A stretch of DNA of 30,838 bases from JADHTT01 sp964633845 (GCA_964633845.1 CAZWLA010000013.1:1-30838); one strand, 5' to 3'; counted from the stretch's first letter, positions 6,730-15,491 are shown. Notes: generated by a model from the letters alone, not told the origin. Numbers and translations: made by a program.

Positions 6730-7959
6730 ATGGAAAAAATACTAGATATCATAGATTCTATTGCACATGAAAAGGGACTTAAGCTACAAGAAGTTGAAGA
6801 TGCATTAGTAGAGGCCTTAATCAGAACTGCAAAAAAACTGGGTGATTTTAGTCTAACATATGGTGCAGACATTGATAAGGAAAATAAAAAGCTAAATTTA
6901 TATCAAAAGATAGAAGTGCTTGATAATGATGATTATAGATTAACTGCCGAAACTGTTAAAGGTGAAAAGTTCGATAAAGAATTAAAGCGAAAAGTTGAAG
7001 CAGATGTACCAAATAATACTGAAAATTATATATCACTAGATGCTGCAAAAGAACTGGATGAAGATTTAGAAATAGGTGACTTTGTTCAATATGATATGGA
7101 ATTTGAGCATATGGGTAGAAATGCAGCTACTGTATTATTTGGAAATTTAGAATACCAATTACAGCAATATATCTCTGATAATTTATTTAATAAATATCAA
7201 GAAAAAATTGGTTCAATAATATCTAGTAATGTAACTAGTATAGATGCTCAAGATAACACATTTGTTGAGATTGGTGAAGTTCGTGGAATAATGCCAAGAA
7301 AAAACAGAATCAAAGGTGAAAAATTCAAAGTTGGTGATGTTATTAAAGCTGTGGTAAAAGGTGTTACTGTAGATAAGCAACATGGTTTAATAGTAGAAAT
7401 ATCTAGAACATCTCCAAAATTTTTAGAGGCACTTCTTGAGCTTGAAGTTCCAGAATTAAAAGACAAAAAGATTCAAATTATGGCAAGTGCAAGAATTCCA
7501 GGAGAAAGAGCAAAGATTGCACTACTTGCACTAGATCCACAAATTGATCCAATTGGAGCAATAGTTGGTGTTAAGGGTATGAGAATTAATGCTGTAAGTG
7601 AAGAGTTAAATAATGAATCAATTGATTGTATAGAATATTCAGAATTAAAAGAGATGTTTATTAGTCGTGCTCTATCTCCGGCTATTATCAATAGTGTTAA
7701 AGTAGAAGAGGAAGAACATATACAAGAAGATGGATATAAAAAGGTAATTACTAAGGCAATTGTAACTATAGGTAGTGATCAAAAAAGTAGAGCAATTGGT
7801 AGAGTTGGATTAAATATTAGATTAGCAGGTATGCTTACAAAGTCTGATATTCAGATTAACGAAGTTCAAGTTGATACACCAACTCAAGCTAATCAAAATA
7901 CAAGTGTGTCAAAAGAGCCTACCAAAGATACATCTGATTTAGAAGCATTATTTAAATAG
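6730..7959 (+). CDS. nusA: Transcription elongation/termination factor NusA
   Basis: NusA binds RNA polymerase and nascent RNA, modulating pausing, termination and antitermination. The 409-residue protein has the RNAP-binding N-terminal domain (about 1-125), an S1 domain (about 140-205, with FVEIGEVRGIMPRKN and KFKVGDVIKAVV), and two KH domains (about 210-375, with DPIGAIVGVKGMRINAVSEEL and RAIGRVGLNIRLA). It ends in a short acidic tail and lacks the two acidic repeats of E. coli NusA, as is usual in this phylum. The SD is AGGA at 6720-6723. cysS begins 7 nt after its stop. Confidence 0.96.
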   Translation: MEKILDIIDSIAHEKGLKLQEVEDALVEALIRTAKKLGDFSLTYGADIDKENKKLNLYQKIEVLDNDDYRLTAETVKGEKFDKELKRKVEADVPNNTENYISLDAAKELDEDLEIGDFVQYDMEFEHMGRNAATVLFGNLEYQLQQYISDNLFNKYQEKIGSIISSNVTSIDAQDNTFVEIGEVRGIMPRKNRIKGEKFKVGDVIKAVVKGVTVDKQHGLIVEISRTSPKFLEALLELEVPELKDKKIQIMASARIPGERAKIALLALDPQIDPIGAIVGVKGMRINAVSEELNNESIDCIEYSELKEMFISRALSPAIINSVKVEEEEHIQEDGYKKVITKAIVTIGSDQKSRAIGRVGLNIRLAGMLTKSDIQINEVQVDTPTQANQNTSVSKEPTKDTSDLEALFK

Positions 7960-7966
7960 GATAGAT

Positions 7967-9364
7967 ATGAGTTTATATCTTTATGATTCTGTAAAAAAAG
8001 AAAAAGTTTTATTTGAATCTCAAGAAGCAAATAAAGCTAGTGTATATGTGTGTGGTCCGACTGTATATGATGATGCACACTTAGGTCATGCTAGAAGTGC
8101 AATAGTATTTGATCTATTGCATAGAGTGCTAAAAGCTAATTCTTATGATGTAACAATGGTAAAAAATTTTACTGATGTAGATGATAAAATCATAAAAAAG
8201 ATGCAAGAAACAGGTCAAACATTAGAGCAGATAACTTCTGTGTATATTCAAAGCTACTTAGCTGATATGGATGCTTTAAATATCTTAGCAAATACAATTG
8301 AACCAAAAGCTACAGAAAATTTAGAAGCTATGAAAGATTTAGTATTACAACTACTAAAAGATGGAAATGCTTATAAGCTAGATGATGGTGTATATTTTGA
8401 TACATCAAAAGATAGTAAGTATGGATCAATATCACATAGAGCAAGTGATGAAAATTCAATAGCAAGAGTAGATATAAACAACGCAAAGAAAGATCAAAAA
8501 GATTTTGCACTTTGGAAATTTTTTGATAGTGGTGTAAAATTTGATGCTTCATTTGGTGATGGTAGACCAGGTTGGCATTGTGAATGTAGTGCAATGATAG
8601 ATAAGCATATATCAAAAAAAGGTAATAAATATGCTGTAGATATCCATGGTGGTGGTGCAGATTTACTTTTCCCTCATCATGAAAATGAAGCTGCTCAGAC
8701 TAGATTGGGATGTGGCCAAGAATTAGCTCACTATTGGGTGCATAATGGTTTTGTAAATATTAATGGTGAAAAGATGTCTAAATCATTAGGGAATAGTTTT
8801 TTTCTAAAAGACACATTGAAGCGTTATACCGGTGAAGTGATTAGATTTTATATGTTAACTACATCATATAGAGCTGATTTTGGATTTAGTGAAGATGATT
8901 TAATTGGATCAAAAAAACGATTAGATAAAATATATAGATTAAAAAAGAGACTTTATGGTGTAGGATCTAGTAATGTTAATAAACAATTTAAAAGTGATAT
9001 CTTAGATGCACTTAACGATGATCTAAATACCTCTAAGGCGTTAGCATCTATTGATGAATTTATTGCAAATACAAATGATTTACTGAATAAAGAACCTAAA
9101 AATAAAGCTCTTAAAAAAGAGACTATAGCCAATATAGAATTTTTAAATGATATCTTAGGTATAGGATATGATGACCCTTATCATTATTTCCAATTTGGTA
9201 TTAGTGATGAGGAAAAACAAAATATTGAAATTCTAATTGAAAAAAGAAAAGATGCTAAAAAAGCAAAAGATTTTGAACTATCAGATCAAATAAGAGATGA
9301 TATATCTGCACTTGGTATTTCACTTATGGATACTGCAAACGGTACTATGTGGGAAAAGTTATAA
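7967..9364 (+). CDS. cysS: Cysteinyl-tRNA synthetase
   Basis: CysRS charges tRNA-Cys in the cytoplasm. The 465-residue class I enzyme shows HLGH (residues 38-41, the HIGH signature) and KMSKS (269-273). Zinc ligands are visible at Cys29, the Cys of GWHCECSAM, and the His/Glu of FPHHENE. HGGGADLLFPHHE is diagnostic. A C-terminal helical anticodon-binding domain with the charged segment EKRKDAKKAKDFELSDQIRD completes it. Length is normal. The SD AGGA overlaps the nusA stop, so the two genes are probably co-transcribed and coupled. A 116-bp gap with a new promoter separates it from rho. Confidence 0.97.
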   Translation: MSLYLYDSVKKEKVLFESQEANKASVYVCGPTVYDDAHLGHARSAIVFDLLHRVLKANSYDVTMVKNFTDVDDKIIKKMQETGQTLEQITSVYIQSYLADMDALNILANTIEPKATENLEAMKDLVLQLLKDGNAYKLDDGVYFDTSKDSKYGSISHRASDENSIARVDINNAKKDQKDFALWKFFDSGVKFDASFGDGRPGWHCECSAMIDKHISKKGNKYAVDIHGGGADLLFPHHENEAAQTRLGCGQELAHYWVHNGFVNINGEKMSKSLGNSFFLKDTLKRYTGEVIRFYMLTTSYRADFGFSEDDLIGSKKRLDKIYRLKKRLYGVGSSNVNKQFKSDILDALNDDLNTSKALASIDEFIANTNDLLNKEPKNKALKKETIANIEFLNDILGIGYDDPYHYFQFGISDEEKQNIEILIEKRKDAKKAKDFELSDQIRDDISALGISLMDTANGTMWEKL

Positions 9365-9407
9365 GTATATATAGCTTTTCTTAAACTTAAAATAAACAAT
9401 ATTTAAT

Positions 9408-9413
9408 TATAAT
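9408..9413 (+). promoter_or_regulatory. Putative -10 box of the rho operon
   Basis: TATAAT at 9408-9413 in an AT-rich 116-bp gap, giving a leader of about 60 nt before rho. The leader contains the hairpin at 9442-9454 and the SD AGAGG at 9466-9470. Confidence 0.55.
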
Positions 9414-9441
9414 TAGAAACTTAAATAATAAATACTACTTA

Positions 9442-9454
9442 GCTACTTTGTAGC
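9442..9454 (+). repeat. Small hairpin in the rho leader
   Basis: GCTAC (9442-9446), loop TTT, GTAGC (9450-9454): a perfect 5-bp inverted repeat between the predicted start site and the SD. It is not followed by a U tract, so it is not an intrinsic terminator. It may be structural or chance. Confidence 0.5.
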
Positions 9455-9480
9455 AAAAATCATATAGAGGTTATATTTTA

Positions 9481-10812
9481 ATGTCAGAACAAGAAAAACA
9501 GCCAGCAAAGAAAAAAACAAGTACTAAAAAAAATAGTAGAACACATACTCCTGTAAATGGTATGACAGTTGATCAGTTAAGATCTCTTTCAACTGATGAA
9601 CTTATTAATATAGGTAATGAAAAAGGTGTAGAAAATCCACAAGAATTAAAAAGACAAGACCTTATTTTTGAGATACTAAAATCACAAACAAGTGAAGGTG
9701 GATTTATATTATTCACTGGTATCTTAGAGATACTGCAAGGTGGTTTTGGATTCCTAAGAGCTATTGATGGTAATTTCTCTGATACTTCAAATGATGCTTA
9801 TGTAAGTGCTACACAAATTAGAAAATTTGCACTTAGAACTGGTGATATTGTATCAGGACAAGTTAGACCACCAAGTAATGACAAAGAGAAGTATAATGCT
9901 CTTCTAAAGATTGAAGCTATAAATTATCTTCCTGTAAATGAATCAAGAAATAGACCACTATTTGATAACCTTACTCCACTTTACTCTTTGGATCCATTTA
10001 AGTTTGAATATGATCAATCAAAATTAACTGGTAGAATATTAGATATTTTTGCACCTATGGGTAAAGGACAAAGAGGATTAATCGTAGCATCTCCAAAATC
10101 TGGTAAAACAGAATTAATGAAAGAGCTTGCACATGGTATAACTGCAAATCATCCTGAATCTGAACTAATTGTACTTCTTGTAGATGAAAGACCTGAAGAG
10201 GTTACCGATATGCAAAGATCAGTAAAAGGTGAGGTATATAGTTCTACATTTGATCTACCAGCTCAAAACCATGTAAGAGTAGCCAATATGGTTATTGAGA
10301 GAGCAAAAAGAATGGTAGAAAGAGGTAAAGATGTAGTGATTTTACTTGACTCTATCACTAGACTAGCACGTGCTTATAATACAGTAACACCATCATCTGG
10401 AAAAGTACTTTCAGGTGGAGTTGATGCAAATGCACTACATAAACCAAAAAGGTTCTTTGGAGCTGCTAGAAATATTGAAGAGGGTGGATCTTTAACTATT
10501 ATTGCAACTGCTCTAGTTGAAACTGGTTCAAAAATGGATGAGGTTATTTTTGAAGAGTTTAAAGGTACCGGGAATTCTGAAGTTGTACTAAGTAGAAAAG
10601 CAGCAGATAGAAGAGTATATCCAGCGGTTAATATTATTAAGTCTGGTACAAGAAAAGAAGAATTACTTCTTGAAGCGGCACAGCTACAAAAAATTTGGAT
10701 TTTAAGAAATGCTGTTGCATCTATGGATGAAGTTGAAGCATTGAAATTCTTATATTCTAAAATGAGAAAAACAGATACTAACGATGCGTTCTTTTCATCT
10801 ATGAATGAATAA
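9481..10812 (+). CDS. rho: Transcription termination factor Rho
   Basis: Rho is a hexameric RNA-dependent ATPase that ends transcription. The 443-residue protein opens with a Lys/Thr/Ser-rich extension of about 25 residues, then the Rho N-terminal helical domain (about 28-70) and the primary RNA-binding cold-shock-like domain (about 75-150, EGGFGFLR type). Walker A is ASPKSGKT (203-210). VDERPEEVTDM, Walker B VVILLDSITRLARAYN, the Q-loop region GVDANALHKPKRFFGAARN, and SGTRKEELL follow. The SD is AGAGG with a 10-nt spacer. It leads the operon through parB. A perfect 14-bp palindrome lies just after its stop codon. Confidence 0.98.
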   Translation: MSEQEKQPAKKKTSTKKNSRTHTPVNGMTVDQLRSLSTDELINIGNEKGVENPQELKRQDLIFEILKSQTSEGGFILFTGILEILQGGFGFLRAIDGNFSDTSNDAYVSATQIRKFALRTGDIVSGQVRPPSNDKEKYNALLKIEAINYLPVNESRNRPLFDNLTPLYSLDPFKFEYDQSKLTGRILDIFAPMGKGQRGLIVASPKSGKTELMKELAHGITANHPESELIVLLVDERPEEVTDMQRSVKGEVYSSTFDLPAQNHVRVANMVIERAKRMVERGKDVVILLDSITRLARAYNTVTPSSGKVLSGGVDANALHKPKRFFGAARNIEEGGSLTIIATALVETGSKMDEVIFEEFKGTGNSEVVLSRKAADRRVYPAVNIIKSGTRKEELLLEAAQLQKIWILRNAVASMDEVEALKFLYSKMRKTDTNDAFFSSMNE

Positions 10813-10813
10813 T

Positions 10814-10827
10814 ACTAAAATTTTAGT
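10814..10827. repeat. 14-bp palindrome between rho and murI
   Basis: ACTAAAA/TTTTAGT (10814-10827) is a perfect palindrome with no loop, 1 nt after the rho stop codon. A hairpin would need to open its central A/T pairs. It could act as a weak attenuator, a protein-binding dyad, or be chance in AT-rich DNA. Confidence 0.55.
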
Positions 10828-10851
10828 TGTTTGTAATTAGTAGTTAATATC

Positions 10852-11601
10852 ATGAGAGTTGGAGTTTTTGATAGTGGAGTTGGTGGACTTACAGTTGTAA
10901 AGTCATTACTAGAACATAAACTATTTAAAGATATTATATATTATGGTGATACTGCTCGAGTTCCATATGGGACAAAGGATAAAAATACAATTGTTCGATA
11001 TTCTCTTGAGGTTCTAGAATTTTTTAAAAATTTTGACATTGATATGCTCATAGTTGCTTGTAATACAGCTAGTGCATATGCTTTAGATGAATTAAGATCA
11101 AATACTGATATACCTGTTGTTGGAGTAATTGAGTCTGGTGTATTGTCACTTGAAAGAACCTTACCAAAGAAAGATTCCAATATATTAATACTTGGTACAA
11201 AAGCTACAATACATAGTCAAAAATATTCTGATGCTTTAAAAGACAAGGGATATAAAAATATCACATCTATTGCAACTGGACTATTGGTCCCTATAGTTGA
11301 AGAACAACTTCAAGATACATCAATAATAGATCATACATTTGATCATTATTTTAAAGATATTCATGATGTAGATGCAGTAATCCTAGGATGTACACATTTC
11401 CCTCTAATAGAGCATAAAATTTCAAATTATTTAAATGGTGCATTGACAATTCACAGTGGAGAAGCTATAGTGCAATATTTAGAGTCAAACTACAAATGTG
11501 ATAGTAGTTTTGAAAAAACACATGTTAAATTTTTTGCTTCAGAAAATCCAGATGGGTTAAAGGATGTAGCAAATAAATGGTTAGGAGAATATTTAGTATG
11601 A
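10852..11601 (+). CDS. murI: Glutamate racemase
   Basis: MurI makes D-glutamate for peptidoglycan. The 249-residue protein has the two-cysteine racemase machinery: DSGVGGLT with Asp7 and Ser8, ACNTASA with Cys70, and LGCTHFPL with Cys180. YYGDTARVPYG (30-40) is also diagnostic. Length is normal. There is no obvious SD before ATG 10852, yet the N-terminus MRVGVFDSG fits the family exactly, so the start looks right. The stop TGA overlaps the dnaX ATG (ATGA at 11598-11601). Confidence 0.95.
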   Translation: MRVGVFDSGVGGLTVVKSLLEHKLFKDIIYYGDTARVPYGTKDKNTIVRYSLEVLEFFKNFDIDMLIVACNTASAYALDELRSNTDIPVVGVIESGVLSLERTLPKKDSNILILGTKATIHSQKYSDALKDKGYKNITSIATGLLVPIVEEQLQDTSIIDHTFDHYFKDIHDVDAVILGCTHFPLIEHKISNYLNGALTIHSGEAIVQYLESNYKCDSSFEKTHVKFFASENPDGLKDVANKWLGEYLV

Positions 11602-13190
11602 GTCAAGTTTTAGCATTAAAATATCGTCCAAAAAGGTTTGAGGATCTTGTTGGACAATCTACTATTTCTCAGACACTTTCGCTTGCTTTAGATAGTGGAA
11701 GGTTATCTCATGCATATTTATTAAGTGGTCTAAGAGGTAGTGGTAAAACATCTACTGCAAGAATCTTAGCAAAGTCATTTCTATGTGATCAAGGACCTAC
11801 ATCAAAGCCTTGTGAGATTTGTGATAATTGTAAAAGTGCAAATAGTGGACAACATCTAGATATTATTGAGATGGATGCCGCATCAAATCGTGGTATAGAT
11901 GATATCAAAGATTTAATAGAGCATATTAAGTATAAGCCAACTAGTGCAAAATTTAAAGTATTTATTATTGATGAGATTCATATGCTTACACCTCAAGCAT
12001 TTAATGCTCTACTTAAAACATTAGAAGAGCCACCAGAGTTTGTAAAGTTTATACTCGCAACTACTGATCCACTAAAATTACCAGCAACAATTTTAAGTAG
12101 AACTCAACATTTTAGATTTAATAAAATACCACATAAAGATGTAATACATCACCTTATACATATTTTAAATCTTGAGGATATATCATTTGAAGAGGAAGCA
12201 TTGGATATTCTTGCTCGTGGTGGTCAGGGTAGTTTAAGAGATACATTAACTATGCTTGATCAGGCAATTATATTTTCAAAAGGAAATGTAACTACATCTT
12301 CAGTAGTCGATATGCTGGGTCTTCTTGATCCAAAAGTATTAGATAAAATTTTTGATATTATTTTAGATAATGGTGACAGATTAGAAATAATGCAACTTCT
12401 AGATAATTATGAAGCATCATTGGTAGTCGATGAGATGGTAATATATCTAAAAGATAGGATGCTAAGACGAGACCCTAGGTTTGATATTTTACTTTATGAT
12501 AGATATTTTAGAGTACTAGCTGATGCTAAACATTTATTATTTTTAAATAGTGATAATGAATTTGTAATACTTTTAACTATCTCCAAGCTAATAGAGGCTT
12601 CAAAGATTAAAACTATAGATGAGATTATAGATCAAGTAGAAGCAGTTCAAGTTGTAGAAGAAACAAAAAAAGAATCAATTGAGCTTGATAATAATAAGCT
12701 AGAAGAAGTCAAACCAATAATGCAGCCAGAAGTTCAGCAGCCTGTTGAGTTTGTAGTAGATTATGCTAAGCTATACAAAAAGCTTAATGATAAAATTTAT
12801 GATAAAAACTTTGAACTTGGTGAGTGCTTTGAAAATAATTTTAAATTTATAACATTTATTAAAAATACATTATTAATAGCAAGTAGTGCCCAGGGAGAAT
12901 GTAAAAAGCTTTTATGGAAAAACTTTGCACATATTAGAACTATGGTTGAGGATATATTTGGTGAAGATACTGATATCAAATTTGAAAAAATAGAACCAAA
13001 AGAGGAAGATGTTGAACAGCTTGCAAATGATGGATCAAGTTGTATGCAGAATACTATTGCTACAAGCCAAGAGTCTATGAGTGATGCACAACATGAATAT
13101 ACAGTAGATGATATTGAACAAAGTAATATGTTTAATAATGCAAAAGAGCTGTTTAAACCTACAAAAATTGTAGTAACTACAAAGGCATAA
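11598..13190 (+). CDS. dnaX: DNA polymerase III tau (and possibly gamma) subunit
   Basis: DnaX is the clamp-loader ATPase of the replisome. I place the start at ATG 11598 (MSQVLALKYRPKRF), not the in-frame codon 21 nt upstream, because AGGAG lies at 11583-11587 and the ATG overlaps the murI stop. The 530-residue protein has Walker A GLRGSGKT (44-51), zinc cysteines at 63, 72, 75 and 78, Walker B/DEIH (125-128), and an SRT arginine-finger region (ILSRTQHF). Domain III ends near residue 350, followed by an acidic linker and a divergent C-terminal domain for polymerase contact. An A7 tract at 12665-12671 sits at that boundary; a -1 shift there would give a 361-residue gamma-like product. proB starts 1 nt after the stop. 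Confidence 0.96.
   Translation: MSQVLALKYRPKRFEDLVGQSTISQTLSLALDSGRLSHAYLLSGLRGSGKTSTARILAKSFLCDQGPTSKPCEICDNCKSANSGQHLDIIEMDAASNRGIDDIKDLIEHIKYKPTSAKFKVFIIDEIHMLTPQAFNALLKTLEEPPEFVKFILATTDPLKLPATILSRTQHFRFNKIPHKDVIHHLIHILNLEDISFEEEALDILARGGQGSLRDTLTMLDQAIIFSKGNVTTSSVVDMLGLLDPKVLDKIFDIILDNGDRLEIMQLLDNYEASLVVDEMVIYLKDRMLRRDPRFDILLYDRYFRVLADAKHLLFLNSDNEFVILLTISKLIEASKIKTIDEIIDQVEAVQVVEETKKESIELDNNKLEEVKPIMQPEVQQPVEFVVDYAKLYKKLNDKIYDKNFELGECFENNFKFITFIKNTLLIASSAQGECKKLLWKNFAHIRTMVEDIFGEDTDIKFEKIEPKEEDVEQLANDGSSCMQNTIATSQESMSDAQHEYTVDDIEQSNMFNNAKELFKPTKIVVTTKA
12665..12700 (+). promoter_or_regulatory. Candidate -1 frameshift/slippage site in dnaX
   Basis: The zero frame reads ACA AAA AAA GAA (12663-12674), which contains the slippery heptamer A-AAA-AAA (12665-12671). 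In the -1 frame the next codons are AGA, ATC, AAT and TGA (stop at 12680-12682). A 5-bp stem AGCTT (12682-12686)/AAGCT (12696-12700) with a 9-nt loop starts 10 nt after the tract. Position and outcome match programmed gamma synthesis in other bacteria, but A tracts are frequent in this genome. Confidence 0.4.
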
Positions 13191-13191
13191 T

Positions 13192-13965
13192 ATGCAAAGA
13201 ATAGTATTAAAGGTTGGTAGTGCGGTATTGACACAAGATGGAGAACTTGCACTTGAACGATTAAGAAGTTTAGTTGATTTAATAGATAAATTAAAACAAA
13301 AAAATTATCAAGTTATTTTAGTTAGTTCTGGTGCTGTATCAGCAGGGCATACAGTCTTATCTCTTGATAAATCAATTATTGCTAATAAGCAAGCTCTAGC
13401 TTCAATTGGACAGCCCTTATTAATGGATACATATCGTAGAAAGTTTGGAAGATATAATATACTTTGCGCACAAGTTTTAATGGAAGCATCTATTTTTAAA
13501 GATTCAAAAAGGCTACATCATGCACAAGACGCTATTAATAGTCTATTATTACATGGTGTTATTCCTATTGTAAATGAAAATGATGTAACAGCAATTGATG
13601 AGCTTGTATTTGGTGACAATGATCAGCTAGCGGCTCATATTACATATCATTTTGATGCTAGTCTTTTAGCAATATTAACAGATATAGATGGCTATTATGA
13701 TGATAATCCACATGATAATAAAGATGCTAAATTATTAAAATATGTAAGTGTTATTAATAATGAGATGCTAGAACAAGCACATACTCCAAATAGTGAATTT
13801 GCAACTGGTGGAATAGTTACTAAACTAAAAGCGGCAAAGTTTTTACTAGATAATGATAAACAGATGTTTTTAAGTAGTGGATTTGATCTTAATAATATAT
13901 CTACATATTTACTTGATAATGTACACAATGGTGGTACATTATTTTCTAAGGATACTAATGTCTAA
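13192..13965 (+). CDS. proB: Glutamate 5-kinase
   Basis: ProB phosphorylates glutamate as the first step of proline synthesis. The 257-residue protein consists only of the amino-acid-kinase domain, with VLKVGSAVLT at the N-terminus, VSSGAVSAG (about 44-52), VNENDVTA, FGDNDQLAA and ATGGIVTKLKAA (the kinase signature near the C-terminus). The PUA domain of E. coli ProB is absent, as is usual in this phylum. The start ATG 13192 follows the dnaX stop by one base, with AAAGG upstream. The last 8 nt overlap fmt. Confidence 0.94.
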   Translation: MQRIVLKVGSAVLTQDGELALERLRSLVDLIDKLKQKNYQVILVSSGAVSAGHTVLSLDKSIIANKQALASIGQPLLMDTYRRKFGRYNILCAQVLMEASIFKDSKRLHHAQDAINSLLLHGVIPIVNENDVTAIDELVFGDNDQLAAHITYHFDASLLAILTDIDGYYDDNPHDNKDAKLLKYVSVINNEMLEQAHTPNSEFATGGIVTKLKAAKFLLDNDKQMFLSSGFDLNNISTYLLDNVHNGGTLFSKDTNV

Positions 13966-14875
13966 AAGAATACTTTTTATGGGTACACCAGATTATGCAA
14001 CTACTATTTTTAAAAAGATAATAGAATATAATTATGAAGTTGTAGCATTATTTACTCAGCCAGATAAAAAGGTTGGACGAAAACAAATATTAACACCTCC
14101 TCATATTAAACAATATTGTTTGGATAGTGGATTACCTCTACCAATATATCAACCAACTACGCTTAAAGATAATTCAATAGTAGATACAATAAAAAATCTA
14201 AATGTAGATTTTATTATAGTAGCAGCATATGGTCAAATATTACCGAAAAGAATTTTAGATATTGCCCCTTGTATAAACCTACATGCTTCCTTATTACCAA
14301 AATATAGAGGTGCAAGCCCAATTCAACAATCAATTTTGAATGGTGATAAATTTAGTGGTGTTACATCTATGATGATGGAAGAGGGGCTAGATAGTGGTGG
14401 TATACTAGGCTTAAGTTATGTGAATATTACAAATGATATGGATGTTGGAGAATTATTTGAAGAGCTTGCAAAAAAAGCTGCTATATTAACAATAGATACA
14501 TTAGAAAAATATGATAGCATCAATACAAAAAAACAAGATATATCACAGGTTAGTCATTGTGGTAAGATTAAAAAAGAGGATGGTCTTATTATATTTAATA
14601 ATGCAAAAGATGTTTGCCAGAAATTTAAAGCATATAAGTATTGGCCAGGTATATTTTTGGATTCAGGACTAAAGATAAAAGAGTGTGAGTTAATTGATGA
14701 AGAGTCTATTAGTAAAAGTGGAAATATTATTGATATTGCAAAGGATTATATAGTTGTAGGATGTGATGTTGGTAAGCTTAAAATATCAAGTATTCAACCA
14801 CCATCTAAAAAAGCTATGAATGCAGTAGACTATATTAGAGGACAGAGATTAGAAATTGGAAATAATTTATCTTAA
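13958..14875 (+). CDS. fmt: Methionyl-tRNA formyltransferase
   Basis: Fmt formylates initiator Met-tRNA using 10-formyl-tetrahydrofolate. The correct start is ATG 13958 (MSKRILFMGTPDYA), with SD AAGGA at 13948-13952; the reading frame is open 27 codons further upstream, but that stretch lies inside proB and has no family similarity. The 305-residue protein shows FMGTPDY (7-13), the catalytic residues Asn107, His109 and Asp145, and HASLLPKYRGASPIQ (109-123). The C-terminal OB-like tRNA-binding domain begins near residue 205. It overlaps proB by 8 nt and birA by 20 nt. Confidence 0.96.
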   Translation: MSKRILFMGTPDYATTIFKKIIEYNYEVVALFTQPDKKVGRKQILTPPHIKQYCLDSGLPLPIYQPTTLKDNSIVDTIKNLNVDFIIVAAYGQILPKRILDIAPCINLHASLLPKYRGASPIQQSILNGDKFSGVTSMMMEEGLDSGGILGLSYVNITNDMDVGELFEELAKKAAILTIDTLEKYDSINTKKQDISQVSHCGKIKKEDGLIIFNNAKDVCQKFKAYKYWPGIFLDSGLKIKECELIDEESISKSGNIIDIAKDYIVVGCDVGKLKISSIQPPSKKAMNAVDYIRGQRLEIGNNLS

Positions 14876-15491
14876 TAGTGTTGACTCAACACATACTTTC
14901 TTGAAAGACCATATCAAACAAAATGGATATATTAATCCACTGGCTATAGTAACACAAAATCAAATTAACGGTATAGGAAGTAGAGATAATGCATGGAAAG
15001 GTTTAGATGGAAATCTATTTTTTTCTTTTGCTATGCACAAAAGCTTACTTCCAAGTGATCTTCCTCTCCAGTCAGCTTCAATATATTTTAGTTTTATCTT
15101 AAAAGAGATCTTAAAAGAGTTAGGTTCAAAAGTTTGGTTAAAATGGCCCAATGACTTCTACATAAGTGATAAAAAAATAGGTGGTACAATTACTAGTTTA
15201 CATAAAGATCTTATATTTTGTGGTATTGGTTTAAATTTATATGAAGTTGATGATAAGTTTGGATTTTTAGATATTGATATAGAGTATAAAAAGCTATTAG
15301 AAAAATATTTTTCAATGCTAGATAAATCTTATACATGGAAGACGGTTTTTAGTAAACTTAAGATAGAATTTTATAAGAATAATGGATTTAGTACTAATAT
15401 AAATAGTCAAAAAATAACACTTGATCAATCACTGTTACAAGATGATGGGTCATTATTAATAGATGGTAAAAGGGCATATAGCTTCAGATGA
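14856..15491 (+). CDS. birA: Biotin-[acetyl-CoA-carboxylase] ligase, catalytic domain only
   Basis: BirA activates biotin with ATP and attaches it to the carboxylase carrier protein. The start is TTG 14856, inside the 3' end of fmt, giving MEIIYLNSVDSTHTF, which aligns with the family start. The 211-residue protein has the catalytic WLKWPND (94-100, Lys96) and KIGGTI (107-112). The biotin-binding loop, GRGRRGR in E. coli, reads NGIGSRDNAW (38-47). There is no N-terminal helix-turn-helix, so it cannot act as the E. coli type biotin repressor. The stop overlaps the parA start (ATGA at 15488-15491). Confidence 0.92.
   Translation: MEIIYLNSVDSTHTFLKDHIKQNGYINPLAIVTQNQINGIGSRDNAWKGLDGNLFFSFAMHKSLLPSDLPLQSASIYFSFILKEILKELGSKVWLKWPNDFYISDKKIGGTITSLHKDLIFCGIGLNLYEVDDKFGFLDIDIEYKKLLEKYFSMLDKSYTWKTVFSKLKIEFYKNNGFSTNINSQKITLDQSLLQDDGSLLIDGKRAYSFR

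Noticed and set aside
11577..11597. Upstream extension of dnaX (seven extra residues)
   Set aside because: It lies wholly in the murI 3' end and lacks family similarity, while AGGAG sits at the right distance from ATG 11598.
12797..13252. 151-codon minus-strand open frame opposite dnaX
   Set aside because: It is antisense to the conserved dnaX and crosses into proB. It has low-complexity Ser/Leu-rich translation and no RBS, so it is a shadow frame.
13877..13957. Upstream extension of fmt (27 residues, hydrophobic)
   Set aside because: It would look like a signal peptide, but it is the out-of-frame reading of proB; the SD and conserved N-terminus support ATG 13958.
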